A stretch of 64,000 bases of DNA from Nocardia macrotermitis (GCF_009604405.1 NZ_WEGK01000007.1:310001-374000), one strand, 5' to 3'; numbered from the stretch's first letter, positions 1 to 9,284 are shown. Notes: generated from the sequence alone by a model not told the origin. Made by a program: numbers and translations.

Positions 1-5
1 CAGTG

Positions 6-1304
6 TCACTCATTGCTGTCTCCATCCTCGTGTCCGCGATCGTGTTTCTTCTCCGGCACCCTCCGCACCACCACGGTATGCACCCGCATCCGGCCGCGCG
101 CGTCCGCGCCACCCTCACCCCGCAGCTGCAACCCGTGGATGACGCCCTTGGATCCGGGTAGTGGCACCCGCCCGAGCGCGTGCGCGAGCAGTCCGCCGAC
201 GGTGTCGACGTCCTCCTCGTCGATCTCCATGCCGAACAGCTCGCCCAGATCCTCGATCGAAAGTCGTGCCGAGACACGGAATTTGCCGTTGCCGAGCTGT
301 TCCACGGGTGCGATCTCATCGGTGTCGTACTCGTCGGCGATCTCGCCCACGATCTCCTCGAGTACGTCCTCGATGGTGACCAGACCCGCGATCCCACCGT
401 ATTCGTCGACCAGCAGCGCCATATGGTTACGCCGCCGCTGCATCTCGTCCAGCAGGGCGTCCAGTGGTTTGGAGTCGGGGATGAACACCGCCGGGCGCAT
501 CACGTCGCGCACCTGCACCTTGCGAGTGCGATCCCCGTACGGCACAAGGTCTTTCAGGTAGACCACGCCGAGGATGTCGTCGACGTTGTCACCGATCACC
601 GGCATGCGCGAATGTCCGGACCGCACCGCCAGCGAGGTGGCCTGCGCCGCGGTCTTGTCCGCCTCGATCCACACCATCTCGGTGCGCGGCACCATCACCG
701 CGCGCGCGGAGGTGTCACCGAGTTCGAACACCGACTGGATCATCCGGCGCTCGTCCGAATCCACCACGCCGGTCTGCTGCGCCATATCCACGATCTCGCG
801 CAGTTCCACCTCGGAGGCGAAGGGGCCGTTGCGAAATCCGCGTCCCGGGGTGATCGCGTTACCGACCGCGATGAGCAGGCGGCTCACCGGACCCAGCAGC
901 GCCGCGATCGCCTGCAGGGGCAGGGTGGCGACGAGCGTTATCGAATAGGCGTGCTGACGTCCGAGGGTGCGCGGCCCGACGCCGATCACCAGATAGTCGA
1001 CCAGCACCATGACCACCGCGGTCAGCACCAGCGCCCAGCCGGTGCTCAGCACGTCGAGCAGCACCGCGGCCAGCAGCACCGTCGCGGTGATCTCGCAGAC
1101 CAGCCGCAGCAGCACCATCAGATTCACATAGCGCGGACGATCGGTGATGATCCGCGCCAGCCGCCGCGCCCCCGCCCGATCCGCGCGCACCAGATCTTCC
1201 ACCCGCGCGGGTGAGATGGTGACCAGCGCCGCGTCCAGCGCCGCGAACACCCCACCCACCGGAACCAGCGCGATCGCCAGCGGCAGCAGGATCAGTACGT
1301 TCAC
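6..1304 (-). CDS. CNNM/CorC-type membrane protein with paired CBS domains (hemolysin family)
   Basis: 432-aa integral membrane protein. Residues 1-190 form the DUF21/CNNM transmembrane part with several hydrophobic helices. Two CBS motifs follow at about 205-330; the second contains a DEYGGIAGLVT signature. A CorC_HlyC domain sits at about 340-405. Family members are linked to Mg2+/Co2+ efflux or membrane-associated nucleotide sensing; the 'hemolysin' name is historical. The GTG at 1304 is chosen because it begins the first hydrophobic helix, and the longer frame upstream is Arg/Ala-rich and overlaps ybeY. It lies 40 bases downstream of ybeY in the usual phoH-ybeY-CBS order. The product family is clear; the transported ion is not. 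Confidence 0.9.
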   Translation of the reverse strand: MNVLILLPLAIALVPVGGVFAALDAALVTISPARVEDLVRADRAGARRLARIITDRPRYVNLMVLLRLVCEITATVLLAAVLLDVLSTGWALVLTAVVMVLVDYLVIGVGPRTLGRQHAYSITLVATLPLQAIAALLGPVSRLLIAVGNAITPGRGFRNGPFASEVELREIVDMAQQTGVVDSDERRMIQSVFELGDTSARAVMVPRTEMVWIEADKTAAQATSLAVRSGHSRMPVIGDNVDDILGVVYLKDLVPYGDRTRKVQVRDVMRPAVFIPDSKPLDALLDEMQRRRNHMALLVDEYGGIAGLVTIEDVLEEIVGEIADEYDTDEIAPVEQLGNGKFRVSARLSIEDLGELFGMEIDEEDVDTVGGLLAHALGRVPLPGSKGVIHGLQLRGEGGADARGRMRVHTVVVRRVPEKKHDRGHEDGDSNE

Positions 1305-1344
1305 GCGGCCGGCCTCGCGACGGGCCCGCGCAGCCGCGCTTCGC

Positions 1345-1899
1345 TCATGCCGGATCCAGCGGATCGCCCGCGTCGCCGAAACCGGTCTTGCCGAGCAGTT
1401 TGCGGTCGCGTTCGGCGAGGTCGGCACGGCGCTGGGCCTCGCGCAGGCTCTCGTACCATTCGGCGAGCAGGTTGTTCTGCAAGCCGAACATCTCCTTCTC
1501 CTCCTCCGGCTCGGCGTGGTCGTAGCCGAGCAGGTGCAGGACGCCGTGCACGGTCAGCAGCGCGAGCTCGTGATCCAGCGAATGCCCGGCCTTGACCGCC
1601 TGGGCGGCGGCGAACTCGGGGCACAGCACGATGTCGCCGAGCATCGAGGGACCCGGTTCGGCGCCGTCGGGGCGGCCGCCGGGTTCGAGCTCGTCCATCG
1701 GGAAGGACATCACGTCGGTCGGCCCGGGCAGATCCATCCACCGCATGTGCAGGTCGGCCATGGTGTCGAGATCGACCAGCACCATCGACAGTTCGGCGGC
1801 CGGATGCACGTCCATGCGGCCGATCGCGAAACGCGCGACGCTGACCAGATCTTCCTCGGGAACGTCCATTCCCGATTCGTTGGCGATCTCGATACTCAC
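1345..1899 (-). CDS. ybeY: Endoribonuclease YbeY (16S rRNA 3'-end maturation)
   Basis: 184-aa zinc-dependent single-strand endoribonuclease used in 16S rRNA 3' processing and ribosome quality control. The diagnostic H-x3-H-x5-H zinc motif reads HGVLHLLGYDH at about residue 117. The preceding WMDLPGPTDVMSFP segment is also family-typical. The GTG start at 1899 gives the expected length and N-terminus (SIEIANES). The C-terminus is longer than in E. coli, as is common in actinobacteria. phoH normally abuts ybeY, but here two plus-strand genes separate them. Confidence 0.95.
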   Translation of the reverse strand: MSIEIANESGMDVPEEDLVSVARFAIGRMDVHPAAELSMVLVDLDTMADLHMRWMDLPGPTDVMSFPMDELEPGGRPDGAEPGPSMLGDIVLCPEFAAAQAVKAGHSLDHELALLTVHGVLHLLGYDHAEPEEEKEMFGLQNNLLAEWYESLREAQRRADLAERDRKLLGKTGFGDAGDPLDPA

Positions 1900-2041
1900 G
1901 CCGGACAGCTTAGGCCACCACGGCCGGGCCTCCGCGCACTGCGCGCCGGTGCTGCGCAACGTCCGCTCGGACGGTCGATGCTGCCTGTGAACATGGCGCG
2001 GCTGGCCACTCGATCGGGTGCGGGCTGCTAAGTTCGCGCCG

Positions 2042-3235
2042 GTGAAGACCACACGCTCGGTGGGCCCGGCCTCGGTTGCGGCAGTTTTCGCCGCCATGAT
2101 GTGCGTTCCGGTGGCGTCGGCGGCGCCGGCCGCGAGTCCGGAGTCCGGGGCGCTGGCCGCCGCGGTGCAGCGGGATCTCGGGATTTCCGTCTCGGAGTAC
2201 GAACGGCGGTCGGAGCTGGCGCAGCGGCTGGCCGTCTTCGCTTCGACGGAGCAGCGGCGTGCCCCCGGATCAGTGCGCGGGGTCTGGCTCGATCAGCAGG
2301 GACGGGCGATGGTTTCGGCTGTCGGTGCTGCCGGGGAGGCGGCCCGGCAGATGGGCTTCCAGGTCGGCGACGAACCCGCGAATCCCGTTGCGGTGCATAG
2401 TGTTCGGACCGACCTGCGGACCCCGGTAGCGCAGGAGACTTCGAACGCGCCGATCGCCGGTGGCGACGTCTATGTGAGCCGCACGCCGAACAATCAGGCG
2501 GCCCGCTGTTCCTGGGCGTTCAACGTGATCGACGGCGACGGCACGCCCGCGGCACTCACCGCCGGACACTGCAACGAATCCGTGCTGGCCGGGCAGCCCC
2601 TCGCCCCGGATCAGCAGACCTTCCGGTGGCAGCACGACCGCATCACCGGCCCGGCGACCGGCACCTTCGAGAAGTCGGTGGTGGACGGCGTCCGCGACTA
2701 TTCGATCGTCCGCGCCACCCCGGAGGCACGAGAGTCGTTCCGCAACAACCTCGTTCGCGGCCCGATCGGTGGCCCCGCCGTCCGGGTCACCGGCGTCGGC
2801 ATCCCGGTTTCCGGTGCGCCCGTGTGCAAATCGGGTACCACGACCGGATTCACCTGCGGCGTGATCATCGCCGTCGACCAGCCCGACCCGCAGCGACCGC
2901 CGATCCGTTTCAAGCACACGGCCCTGGCTCTGCCGGGCGACAGCGGCGGCGCCCTGCTGTCCGGCACCCTCGCCATCGGCATCATCAGCGACGGCGGAAT
3001 CTATTCCGACCCAACGCGATTCCCCACCGACCGTCCCAGCGTGCTGCCTCCGGCCCCGCCCGGCTCCCCCATCACCCTGAGCCGCCTCCTGCAACAGATC
3101 GGCCCCGGTCCACTGCAATCCGCCGGTCCCCTCGTCGGTGGCGTCCTGCCCTACATCCCGCAGATCGCGATGATCGCACAGTCCGTCGCCGACGTTCTCG
3201 CCCAGAATCCGGGCGTACAACTCCGCACGAACTGA
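2042..3235 (+). CDS. Secreted chymotrypsin-fold (S1) serine protease, streptogrisin/alpha-lytic type
   Basis: About 397 aa. A Sec-type signal peptide (hydrophobic stretch ending ASAAP) precedes a pro-region of roughly 100 residues and a protease domain. Triad candidates are His in ALTAGHC, Asp in the DYSIVR segment and Ser in LPGDSGGALL. Cys pairs fit the disulfides of the streptogrisin/alpha-lytic group. The protein is probably exported and self-processed. A proline-rich stretch (SVLPPAPPGSP) follows the catalytic domain. Another GTG at 2018 would add eight residues; 2042 gives a better Lys-Thr-Thr-Arg n-region, but neither has a good ribosome site. The gene is divergent from ybeY and splits the usual ybeY-phoH pair. 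Substrate unknown. Confidence 0.82.
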   Translation: MKTTRSVGPASVAAVFAAMMCVPVASAAPAASPESGALAAAVQRDLGISVSEYERRSELAQRLAVFASTEQRRAPGSVRGVWLDQQGRAMVSAVGAAGEAARQMGFQVGDEPANPVAVHSVRTDLRTPVAQETSNAPIAGGDVYVSRTPNNQAARCSWAFNVIDGDGTPAALTAGHCNESVLAGQPLAPDQQTFRWQHDRITGPATGTFEKSVVDGVRDYSIVRATPEARESFRNNLVRGPIGGPAVRVTGVGIPVSGAPVCKSGTTTGFTCGVIIAVDQPDPQRPPIRFKHTALALPGDSGGALLSGTLAIGIISDGGIYSDPTRFPTDRPSVLPPAPPGSPITLSRLLQQIGPGPLQSAGPLVGGVLPYIPQIAMIAQSVADVLAQNPGVQLRTN

Positions 3236-3298
3236 ATATCGCGCTCCCGGTGGCGTTTCCGTAAGCTGTGCGCAGGGGAGAATCCGGATCGGGAGGGA

Positions 3299-3877
3299 AT
3301 GATGGAGACGTCCAGCGGTCGGAGGTCGTTGCAGTCACGCGCCATCACGGCGGTGATCTTCGGGTTCTTCGGCATGATGTGGTTCAACTGGGGCCAGGAA
3401 GCGCCACCCGAATGGCTGCGGATCTGGCTCGATACCGGGGCGGTGATCGCCACCCTCGTCGGCATCACCGGTGCCGTCATCTGTTTCCGCAGCCGGACGG
3501 CCGACACACCGAGTCTCACGCCCGCGGCACGCCGTCGCTACTGGATCGTGGTCGCCATCGAGTTCACCACGGGCGGAGCCCTCGCGGTCGTGCTGAGCAT
3601 GACCGGGCACCCGACGTTCGTCCCGGTCGCGGTGGCAGGAGTCGTCGGGACACACTTCTACGCGCTCGCAACCCCCTTGAACAGCCCGGGCGCGCGGCCG
3701 CTGAGCGTCGTGACCTGCCTGATCGCGCTGGCCGCTCTCATCGTGGGCCTGAGCACGACGGTCGCGCCCAGCACGATCGTCGGCCCGGGTTTCGGGATCG
3801 TGCTGACCGGCTACGCCGTGCTCGAACTCGCGCCGGCGGCCCGGCACCGAACCGACCGGCTCGCCCCGGCCAGCTGA
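3299..3877 (+). CDS. Six-helix membrane protein of unknown function
   Basis: 192 aa with about six predicted transmembrane helices (around residues 15-35, 44-62, 78-98, 103-122, 135-152 and 160-178). Between helices 2 and 3 lies a short Arg-rich loop. A good ribosome site (GGGAGGG) lies just before the ATG, and a second ATG codon follows at once. It is 63 bases after the protease gene and may be co-transcribed. I recognise no catalytic motif and assign no function. Confidence 0.75.
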   Translation: MMETSSGRRSLQSRAITAVIFGFFGMMWFNWGQEAPPEWLRIWLDTGAVIATLVGITGAVICFRSRTADTPSLTPAARRRYWIVVAIEFTTGGALAVVLSMTGHPTFVPVAVAGVVGTHFYALATPLNSPGARPLSVVTCLIALAALIVGLSTTVAPSTIVGPGFGIVLTGYAVLELAPAARHRTDRLAPAS

Positions 3878-3944
3878 CGGCTCACCGGATTCGACCACCG
3901 GTCCGGCGAAATACGTTCACGCCGAAGCGGTTTCACGACACGAG

Positions 3945-3981
3945 CGGATATCGGAGCGAAGGCCGTTCGCTCCGATATCCG
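3945..3981. terminator. Strong inverted repeat between convergent genes
   Basis: A perfect 16-bp stem (3945-3960 with 3966-3981) encloses the 5-base loop GGCCG. It sits between the stop of the membrane-protein gene at 3877 and the stop of phoH at 3992, so it can serve both strands. There is no long T run, which is usual for actinobacterial terminators. Confidence 0.8.
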
Positions 3982-3991
3982 TCCGACGTGC

Positions 3992-5092
3992 TCAGCGGCG
4001 CGAACGCTCCGCGGCGCGGCGCTGGGCCCGGTTGCCCGGGTAGTGCGGCGCCGCGACGGCGGGACGATCGGCCTCGTAACGCTCGTAGGCGTCGACGATC
4101 TCGGCGACCAGGCGGTGCCGCACCACATCGCTCGAGGTGAGCTGGGCGAAGTGGATGTCCTCGACATCGGTGAGGATATCGCTGACCACGCGCAGGCCCG
4201 AGCGGGTGCCGCCGGGCAGGTCGACCTGGGTGATATCGCCGGTGACGACGATCTTGGAACCGAAGCCGAGCCTGGTCAGGAACATCTTCATCTGTTCGGG
4301 CGTGGTGTTCTGCGCCTCGTCCAGGATGATGAACGAATCGTTCAGCGACCGACCGCGCATATAGGCCAGCGGCGCGACCTCGATGACGCCGGACTGCATG
4401 AGCTTCGGAATCGACTCCGAATCCATCATGTCGTGCAGCGAGTCGTACAGCGGGCGCAGATACGGATCGATCTTCTCGTTCAACGTGCCGGGCAGGAAGC
4501 CGAGCCGCTCCCCCGCCTCGACCGCGGGCCGAGTCAGAATAATGCGGCTGACCTGCTTGTTCTGCAACGCCTGCACCGCCTTGGCGACGGCCAGATACGT
4601 CTTGCCGGTACCGGCCGGACCGATGCCGAACACGACGGTGTGCTCATCGATGGCATCGACGTAGCGCTTCTGGTTCAGCGTCTTGGGGCGGATGGTCTTG
4701 CCGCGCCGGGACAGGATGTCCAGGCTCAGCACCTCGGCCGGAGAATCCGAGGAACCCTCGGTGAGCATCGCATGGGTGTGCCGCACGGCCTCGGGCGTGA
4801 CCACCCGATTACGCCCGGTCAGCGCCACGAGCTGTTCGATCACCCGCTCGGCCAGGGCAACGTCTGCGGGCCGGCCGGTGAGCGTCACGGCATTGCCGCG
4901 GACATGGATGTCGGCATCGAGCAGGCGTTCGAGTTCACGCAGGTTCTCGTCGGCCGAACCGAGGAAGCCGAAAACGGATTCTGGAGCGAGTTCGATACTG
5001 GAGCGCGCGGTCCGCGCGGCCGGTCCGGTACCGTTGCCGCCGGAGCCGGCGGTGGGAGTTGTCGGGTCGCCTATTTCACCTGGTGTTCGCAA
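3992..5092 (-). CDS. phoH: PhoH-family ATPase
   Basis: 366 aa. The N-terminal third carries a KH-like segment (about 40-100). The C-terminal PhoH ATPase domain has Walker A GIGPAGTGKT at about 157 and Walker B FIILDEAQN at about 255, followed by VVTGDITQVDLP. PhoH proteins are P-loop NTPases tied to RNA metabolism, and fusion or neighbourhood with YbeY is common. The Arg-rich tail (NRAQRRAAERSRR) suits nucleic-acid contact. It is transcribed toward ybeY but separated from it by the protease and membrane-protein genes on the other strand. Confidence 0.92.
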   Translation of the reverse strand: MRTPGEIGDPTTPTAGSGGNGTGPAARTARSSIELAPESVFGFLGSADENLRELERLLDADIHVRGNAVTLTGRPADVALAERVIEQLVALTGRNRVVTPEAVRHTHAMLTEGSSDSPAEVLSLDILSRRGKTIRPKTLNQKRYVDAIDEHTVVFGIGPAGTGKTYLAVAKAVQALQNKQVSRIILTRPAVEAGERLGFLPGTLNEKIDPYLRPLYDSLHDMMDSESIPKLMQSGVIEVAPLAYMRGRSLNDSFIILDEAQNTTPEQMKMFLTRLGFGSKIVVTGDITQVDLPGGTRSGLRVVSDILTDVEDIHFAQLTSSDVVRHRLVAEIVDAYERYEADRPAVAAPHYPGNRAQRRAAERSRR

Positions 5093-5237
5093 AAGTGCCT
5101 ATGGCCTGCTTTCCGGTCTCGAACAATCTGCGGTTGTGATGAAAGTTTACAACCGAGCACCGACACAGCCCAGTGAATAGACTGGGACCAGCAGGTCACG
5201 AGCCCGTGGACGACGTCCGGGCCCCCTCCCCGGCCCG

Positions 5238-5591
5238 CTACCGACCGAGATCCGCGGCAACGACGATCAGCGAGATGTCCACGGCGAACACCACGGCGAT
5301 GAACACCCACTGCCGCCCGGCCGGCCACCTCCGCTTCAACGCGACCCCGAACAGCACCAGCCCCACCAGACCGACGCCCACGCAGACAACGGTCATCACG
5401 AGGTTCCCGGCCATCGCCCCGAACACCATCACGATGAGCGAGAACAGGGCCACCCCCTGCAACAGTCGCGTCCGCAGTATCGCCTCCGACAGCGCCAGCG
5501 CACCCCACCCCACCCGCCGCACGACCTCACCTCGCGAAACCGCCCGGCCCTCCCCCGAGGACGAAACCTGTCCGTCGTGCTCAGCCGCCAT
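5238..5591 (-). CDS. Small membrane protein, hypothetical
   Basis: 117 aa. A polar N-terminus of about 35 residues is followed by hydrophobic segments at roughly 42-62, 64-86 and 94-114. The ATG at 5591 has a strong GGAGGGAG ribosome site eight bases upstream; longer in-frame starts lack one. No motif recognised. It stands alone upstream of phoH on the same strand. Confidence 0.65.
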   Translation of the reverse strand: MAAEHDGQVSSSGEGRAVSRGEVVRRVGWGALALSEAILRTRLLQGVALFSLIVMVFGAMAGNLVMTVVCVGVGLVGLVLFGVALKRRWPAGRQWVFIAVVFAVDISLIVVAADLGR

Positions 5592-5865
5592 CGACGACTC
5601 CCTCCAGTCGGATCGTCCCGTGCTCATGTCGCCGGGCGACTGCACACAGTGGTGAACGGGATTGGACTGTAGAACGATTCTGCGCGCATCTACCGTTCCC
5701 GTGCTGAGTGTCCGGTCCGGTCACCGCGCGAATTGCGAGTTCCGGTATTCCGCGTACACCCGGCCGAATCACATTGGCACGGCTGAATTCCCGAACTTCG
5801 CGACTTCCGGACTCGCCCGTTGCCGTCCGGCGACACTCGCTGCGGCCCACCGGTATCGTGACGTT

Positions 5866-6324
5866 GTGGTCAGTGATCCCGATGAGGCCGCCCGCGAGAT
5901 GCGTGGCTGGGCCGAAGATCTCGAGCAGAAGGCCGAGCGGTACCAGGATCTGCATGCCCGGATGACGGGGCTGTCCGCGACCGCGTCGAGCGAGTTGGTC
6001 AGTGTGAGCGTGGATTCCGATGGCGTGCCCACCGACCTGCGCCTCACCGATCGCGCGCGCGGCGCGGATCCGGCCACGATCTCGGCCGAGCTGATGGCCT
6101 GTATGCGGCGCGCGCAGGTCTCGCTGCGGCAGCAGGTGACCGAACTCGTGCACGACGCCGTCGGCGAGGACACCGCGGGTGAGCACATCATCGGCGGTTA
6201 CGTCCGGCGCTTCCCCGGAGAAACCGACACCGAGACACTGGATCACGCTGCCCCACTTGATAATTCCCCCCGACCAGACGACGAGGACGACGAGTTCTAC
6301 CAACGCAAGTCCTGGCTGACCTGA
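5866..6324 (+). CDS. YbaB/EbfC-family nucleoid-associated protein
   Basis: About 152 aa. The first 95 residues match the YbaB/EbfC fold: a helical N-terminus with WAEDLEQKAERYQDLHARM, then a strand region (SVSVDSDGVPTDLRL) and a closing helix. The acidic C-terminal tail (DDEDDEF) is extra. YbaB proteins bind DNA as dimers. In Nocardia and Mycobacterium, diverged copies often stand beside EspC/WXG-type ESX genes, as here. The GTG at 5866 has no Shine-Dalgarno, but TATCGT lies six bases before it, consistent with a leaderless transcript. Confidence 0.75.
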   Translation: MVSDPDEAAREMRGWAEDLEQKAERYQDLHARMTGLSATASSELVSVSVDSDGVPTDLRLTDRARGADPATISAELMACMRRAQVSLRQQVTELVHDAVGEDTAGEHIIGGYVRRFPGETDTETLDHAAPLDNSPRPDDEDDEFYQRKSWLT

Positions 6325-6410
6325 TCCGCGTACTCGAAACTTGTCACCGGGTTTCGCTATATTCTGTGACAGGCACGATCTCCCACCGGGAGACGACGAA
6401 CGGGGGCGGG

Positions 6411-6740
6411 ATGAGCAGTAAACAGATCAACGCGGAGCCGGACAAGATCCGCACCCACGCGAAAAACGTACTCAGCGTGGCAGATTCGGTCAACGAGGCA
6501 TTGAACGCCGCACAGACCGCATCGATGCCGACCGAAGCGTTCGGCAAGATCTGCGCCTTCCTCCCCCCACTGTTCGTGAACACAGTCGAAGAAGACGGCA
6601 CCTCCGCGATCAAGTCCGCCGGCGAATCCCTCGACGAAGACGCAACCTCCCTGAACAAGGCCGCCGAGTCCCTCCAATCCCAAGACACCAGCAACGCCGC
6701 AAACCTGAACGCAGTAAGCCTCCCCAACGCCACCAGCTGA
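6411..6740 (+). CDS. EspC-like type VII (ESX) secretion-associated protein
   Basis: 109-aa helical protein resembling the ESX-1 EspC family: a conserved early segment (IRTHAKNVLSVADSVNEAL), then an amphipathic helical C-terminal half. Such proteins are small ESX substrates or targeting domains, and in Nocardia they are often encoded just before a polymorphic toxin. The ATG at 6411 follows a GGGGGCGGG purine run. It lies 86 bases after the YbaB gene and 5 bases before the next ORF. No ESX core component (EccC etc.) is in view, and no toxin domain is fused. Family call moderately sure. Confidence 0.65.
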   Translation: MSSKQINAEPDKIRTHAKNVLSVADSVNEALNAAQTASMPTEAFGKICAFLPPLFVNTVEEDGTSAIKSAGESLDEDATSLNKAAESLQSQDTSNAANLNAVSLPNATS

Positions 6741-6745
6741 CGAGC

Positions 6746-7171
6746 ATGGCGAACGACTCGGCCTCAGGAAAGCCAGCGATGACCGGCGTCTCAGTCCCTA
6801 TGTGGACGAAGACCAACTCCTTCATACCGTTGATCGATGTAATCGAACTGTTCGACGAGAAATCATTCACGTGGGTAGTATTGTCGTTCGACGGATCCGG
6901 AACGTACCCCAAAGGATTGAATTGGGCCGAGTTCCAGGATGAGGTAGATCTTGGCAAAGCCCATCTCACCTGGGCAAGTATACAAGAATTCGCGAGCAGC
7001 CTCGATCAGATGTATGAAGGCGAGATCGTCGCGTACACCGCCATCGGAGAGCCGCCCGTGATCGAGATCGAAATTTTCGACAGTACCGAATACAACCTGA
7101 CCGTAAATAACTCAGAAATAGACGAAGCGAGGCTGCACTCTGGGATATGCGCCATAATTTCGCGGTCGTGA
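6746..7171 (+). CDS. Hypothetical, immunity-like small protein
   Basis: 141 aa, soluble, acidic, with alternating strand-like segments (FTWVVLSFDGSG; EIVAYTAIGEPPVIEIEIF). I recognise no family. It starts 5 bases after the EspC-like gene and ends 3 bases before the colicin-immunity-like gene, so the three look co-transcribed. Base composition drops in GC compared with the flanking core genes. The position after an EspC gene is where a toxin or its immunity protein would be expected; size and acidity favour immunity, but that is inference only. Confidence 0.6.
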   Translation: MANDSASGKPAMTGVSVPMWTKTNSFIPLIDVIELFDEKSFTWVVLSFDGSGTYPKGLNWAEFQDEVDLGKAHLTWASIQEFASSLDQMYEGEIVAYTAIGEPPVIEIEIFDSTEYNLTVNNSEIDEARLHSGICAIISRS

Positions 7172-7174
7172 CAC

Positions 7175-7546
7175 ATGACCGGAAAGAATGATGACACCTC
7201 GAGGAACCGGACTCGTGGCGACAGGCGAAAGATGAAGGTTTGGAAGAGGCCGGACGACGTCGTTGCAGGGGCTGGAATCGACGAACAATTAGAGTTGATG
7301 CGCGCAGTGGTCGACGGGGATCTGACTGCAACACAGTTCGCGCGAGAGTGGCACGCCGCGCACAGACGTTCACTCAACTCGGGCGAAAAGATATCCGCTC
7401 AATTCGAAAACGTACTGAACGAGGTGTTCTATGCCATCGAGGAGTACGCCATAGACCCAGAAAACAAGCAGGATACCGACATCTCCGATCAGGAGTTGAT
7501 CTCCATTGTCCGAGACGCACTCGCCAGTTCCGAAAGTCTGAGATAA
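7175..7546 (+). CDS. Colicin D-type immunity-like protein
   Basis: 123 aa. Residues 38-120 fit the bacterial self-protective colicin-like immunity family: LMRAVVDGDLTATQFAREW, then helices with LNEVFYAIEEYAIDPE and a closing SDQELISIVRDALAS. Members neutralise tRNA-cleaving colicin D-type toxins. No matching toxin is encoded in the window. The first ~25 residues are basic and may not belong to the fold; an alternative start exists at the Met of MKVWKRP. Coupled to the gene upstream (3-base gap). Confidence 0.62.
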   Translation: MTGKNDDTSRNRTRGDRRKMKVWKRPDDVVAGAGIDEQLELMRAVVDGDLTATQFAREWHAAHRRSLNSGEKISAQFENVLNEVFYAIEEYAIDPENKQDTDISDQELISIVRDALASSESLR

Positions 7547-7699
7547 ATTTGCCTACGAGACAGTCGAATAGCAGCACTGAAAATATGGACATCAGCAAAT
7601 CTATCGGAACTCGAGAGCGTTTTTTCCGGATCCGACCAGCCGACGGTGATGATCATAGAAATCCATAACTTCTCAGCCGATCAAAGATAGCGCAGGACT

Positions 7700-8656
7700 G
7701 TGCTTACACCTGAATTATTTACACGTCTGACCGATTCGAAGTCTGTGCTCATTGCCGGTGCGGGCGGCGGGTTCGATATTTATGCCGGATTACCTTTGGC
7801 ATTTACCCTGTGGGACACAGGAGTATCGGTTCACCTGGCCAACCTGTCGTTCACCGACACGGAGGTGATGGGTTCCTGCGGATGGCTGGCCGACAGTCTC
7901 CTTGCCGCAGTGAGCGCCGGGCAAGGGCGGCAGTCCGAAACCTATTTTCCCGAACTCACTCTGGCTACCTGGTTGTCGCAGCAGGGCTATCCGGATACGG
8001 TTTATGCATTGGCACGGACCGGAGTCCCTCGACTTCGAACTGCGTATCAGGTCTTGGCCGATCGCCTTCAGCTCGACGCCATAATCCTGATCGACGGAGG
8101 GACCGACATGCTGCTACGCGGCGACGAATACATGCTGGGGACGCCCGAGGAGGACGCAGCCAGTCTGGCAGCCGTCGCCGGGCTGCACGACATCCCGGTA
8201 CGTCTCGCCACATGCCTCGGTTTCGGAATCGATTCCTTCCACGGCGTCAACCATGTTCATGTGCTGGAGAATATAGCGGACCTCGACCGCGATGGCGCGT
8301 ACCTCGGCGCGTTCTCGATACCGAGCCATTCATCTGAGTCTCAACGCTACAAGTCGGCAGTCGAACACGCCGCAAGCGCCACACCGAATCGCCCGAGCAT
8401 TGTGAATCACCAGATATCAGCAGCACTGTCCGGACAACACGGAAATATGGCGATGCCGGGCAGAAAACGGGTTGATGATCTATTCGTCAACCCACTGATG
8501 GGAATGTATTTCACATTCGACCTCCCCGGCCTGGCCGCACACAACCTGTACCTACCGAGACTGGAGGACACCATCGACCTTTCCGACATTTCAGCCCGGA
8601 TAGGACAGCACCGTGCAGGGCTCGAACTCCGCCCTCCACGCACCTTTCCACATTGA
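7700..8656 (+). CDS. DUF1152 domain protein
   Basis: 318 aa. The N-terminus has SVLIAGAGGGFDIYAGLPL, the glycine-rich nucleotide-type loop typical of DUF1152. A central AIILIDGGTDMLLRGDE segment contains conserved Asp residues and a Gly-Thr pair, followed by a DIPVRLATCLGFGID-type strand. DUF1152 proteins have no established function. The gene begins with GTG after a weak AGGA, and the 150 bases upstream are AT-rich and hold no convincing gene. It belongs to the same plus-strand accessory run as its neighbours. Whether it modifies or senses a nucleotide is not known. Confidence 0.8.
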   Translation: MLTPELFTRLTDSKSVLIAGAGGGFDIYAGLPLAFTLWDTGVSVHLANLSFTDTEVMGSCGWLADSLLAAVSAGQGRQSETYFPELTLATWLSQQGYPDTVYALARTGVPRLRTAYQVLADRLQLDAIILIDGGTDMLLRGDEYMLGTPEEDAASLAAVAGLHDIPVRLATCLGFGIDSFHGVNHVHVLENIADLDRDGAYLGAFSIPSHSSESQRYKSAVEHAASATPNRPSIVNHQISAALSGQHGNMAMPGRKRVDDLFVNPLMGMYFTFDLPGLAAHNLYLPRLEDTIDLSDISARIGQHRAGLELRPPRTFPH

Positions 8657-8708
8657 GCCATCAGACAGATGAACGAAATCCGACCAGAACCACCAAGGGG
8701 ACCCGCAA

Positions 8709-9209
8709 GTGAAGTTTGTCAAAGCATATCCGAACACTGATCCTCCTGGTTTCACCGTAGGTGCAGACGAATACATTGAACAACTACCCGCTCTGGAGAA
8801 GCTGCTTCCAGCCGAGTCGTGGTCATTTGCATCCGCCCCGGAGCACTACAATTTCTTCGGAACCAGGTGCGTCAAGGATCTCGAGTTGGAGACAGTCAGC
8901 AATGACGATCAGGGCGATATTCTGATCGGTCTCAGTCCGAATAAGTTCAAGCACGACTACGGACTCACCATAAAATATATCGGCGTAACCAGGTTCGAAC
9001 TTTACCTCGATCGCCGCGGAGGCACCTTCGACGGACTAGGCTCCGTACTCATTGACGAAATTCTGCCCGCACGCCCCGGCTGCTCCCACGAGATCACACT
9101 CACCGTCGGCGACCTCTATATAGAGTGCGCAGATCTACAAGCGACCTGGCTGGATACGGCAAACGCCACGATAGCTCCGATAACGATGACTAAAGCAGAA
9201 GATCGATGA
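8709..9209 (+). CDS. Hypothetical small protein of the accessory island
   Basis: 166 aa, no signal peptide or membrane segment. Strand-rich C-terminal half (HEITLTVGDLYIECADLQATW). The GTG start at 8709 follows AAGGGGA at a proper distance. It starts 52 bases after the DUF1152 gene. No family recognised; size and setting resemble immunity proteins of polymorphic toxin loci, which is only inference. Its TGA stop overlaps an ATG (ATGA) that would start the next, apparently frameshifted, gene. Confidence 0.65.
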   Translation: MKFVKAYPNTDPPGFTVGADEYIEQLPALEKLLPAESWSFASAPEHYNFFGTRCVKDLELETVSNDDQGDILIGLSPNKFKHDYGLTIKYIGVTRFELYLDRRGGTFDGLGSVLIDEILPARPGCSHEITLTVGDLYIECADLQATWLDTANATIAPITMTKAEDR

Positions 9210-9284
9210 ATATTCTATGAGAGTGCACATTCGGAAGCCGAATGCGATGACTGCGATGGCATCGCGCAAGGAACAGTTTCGGAA

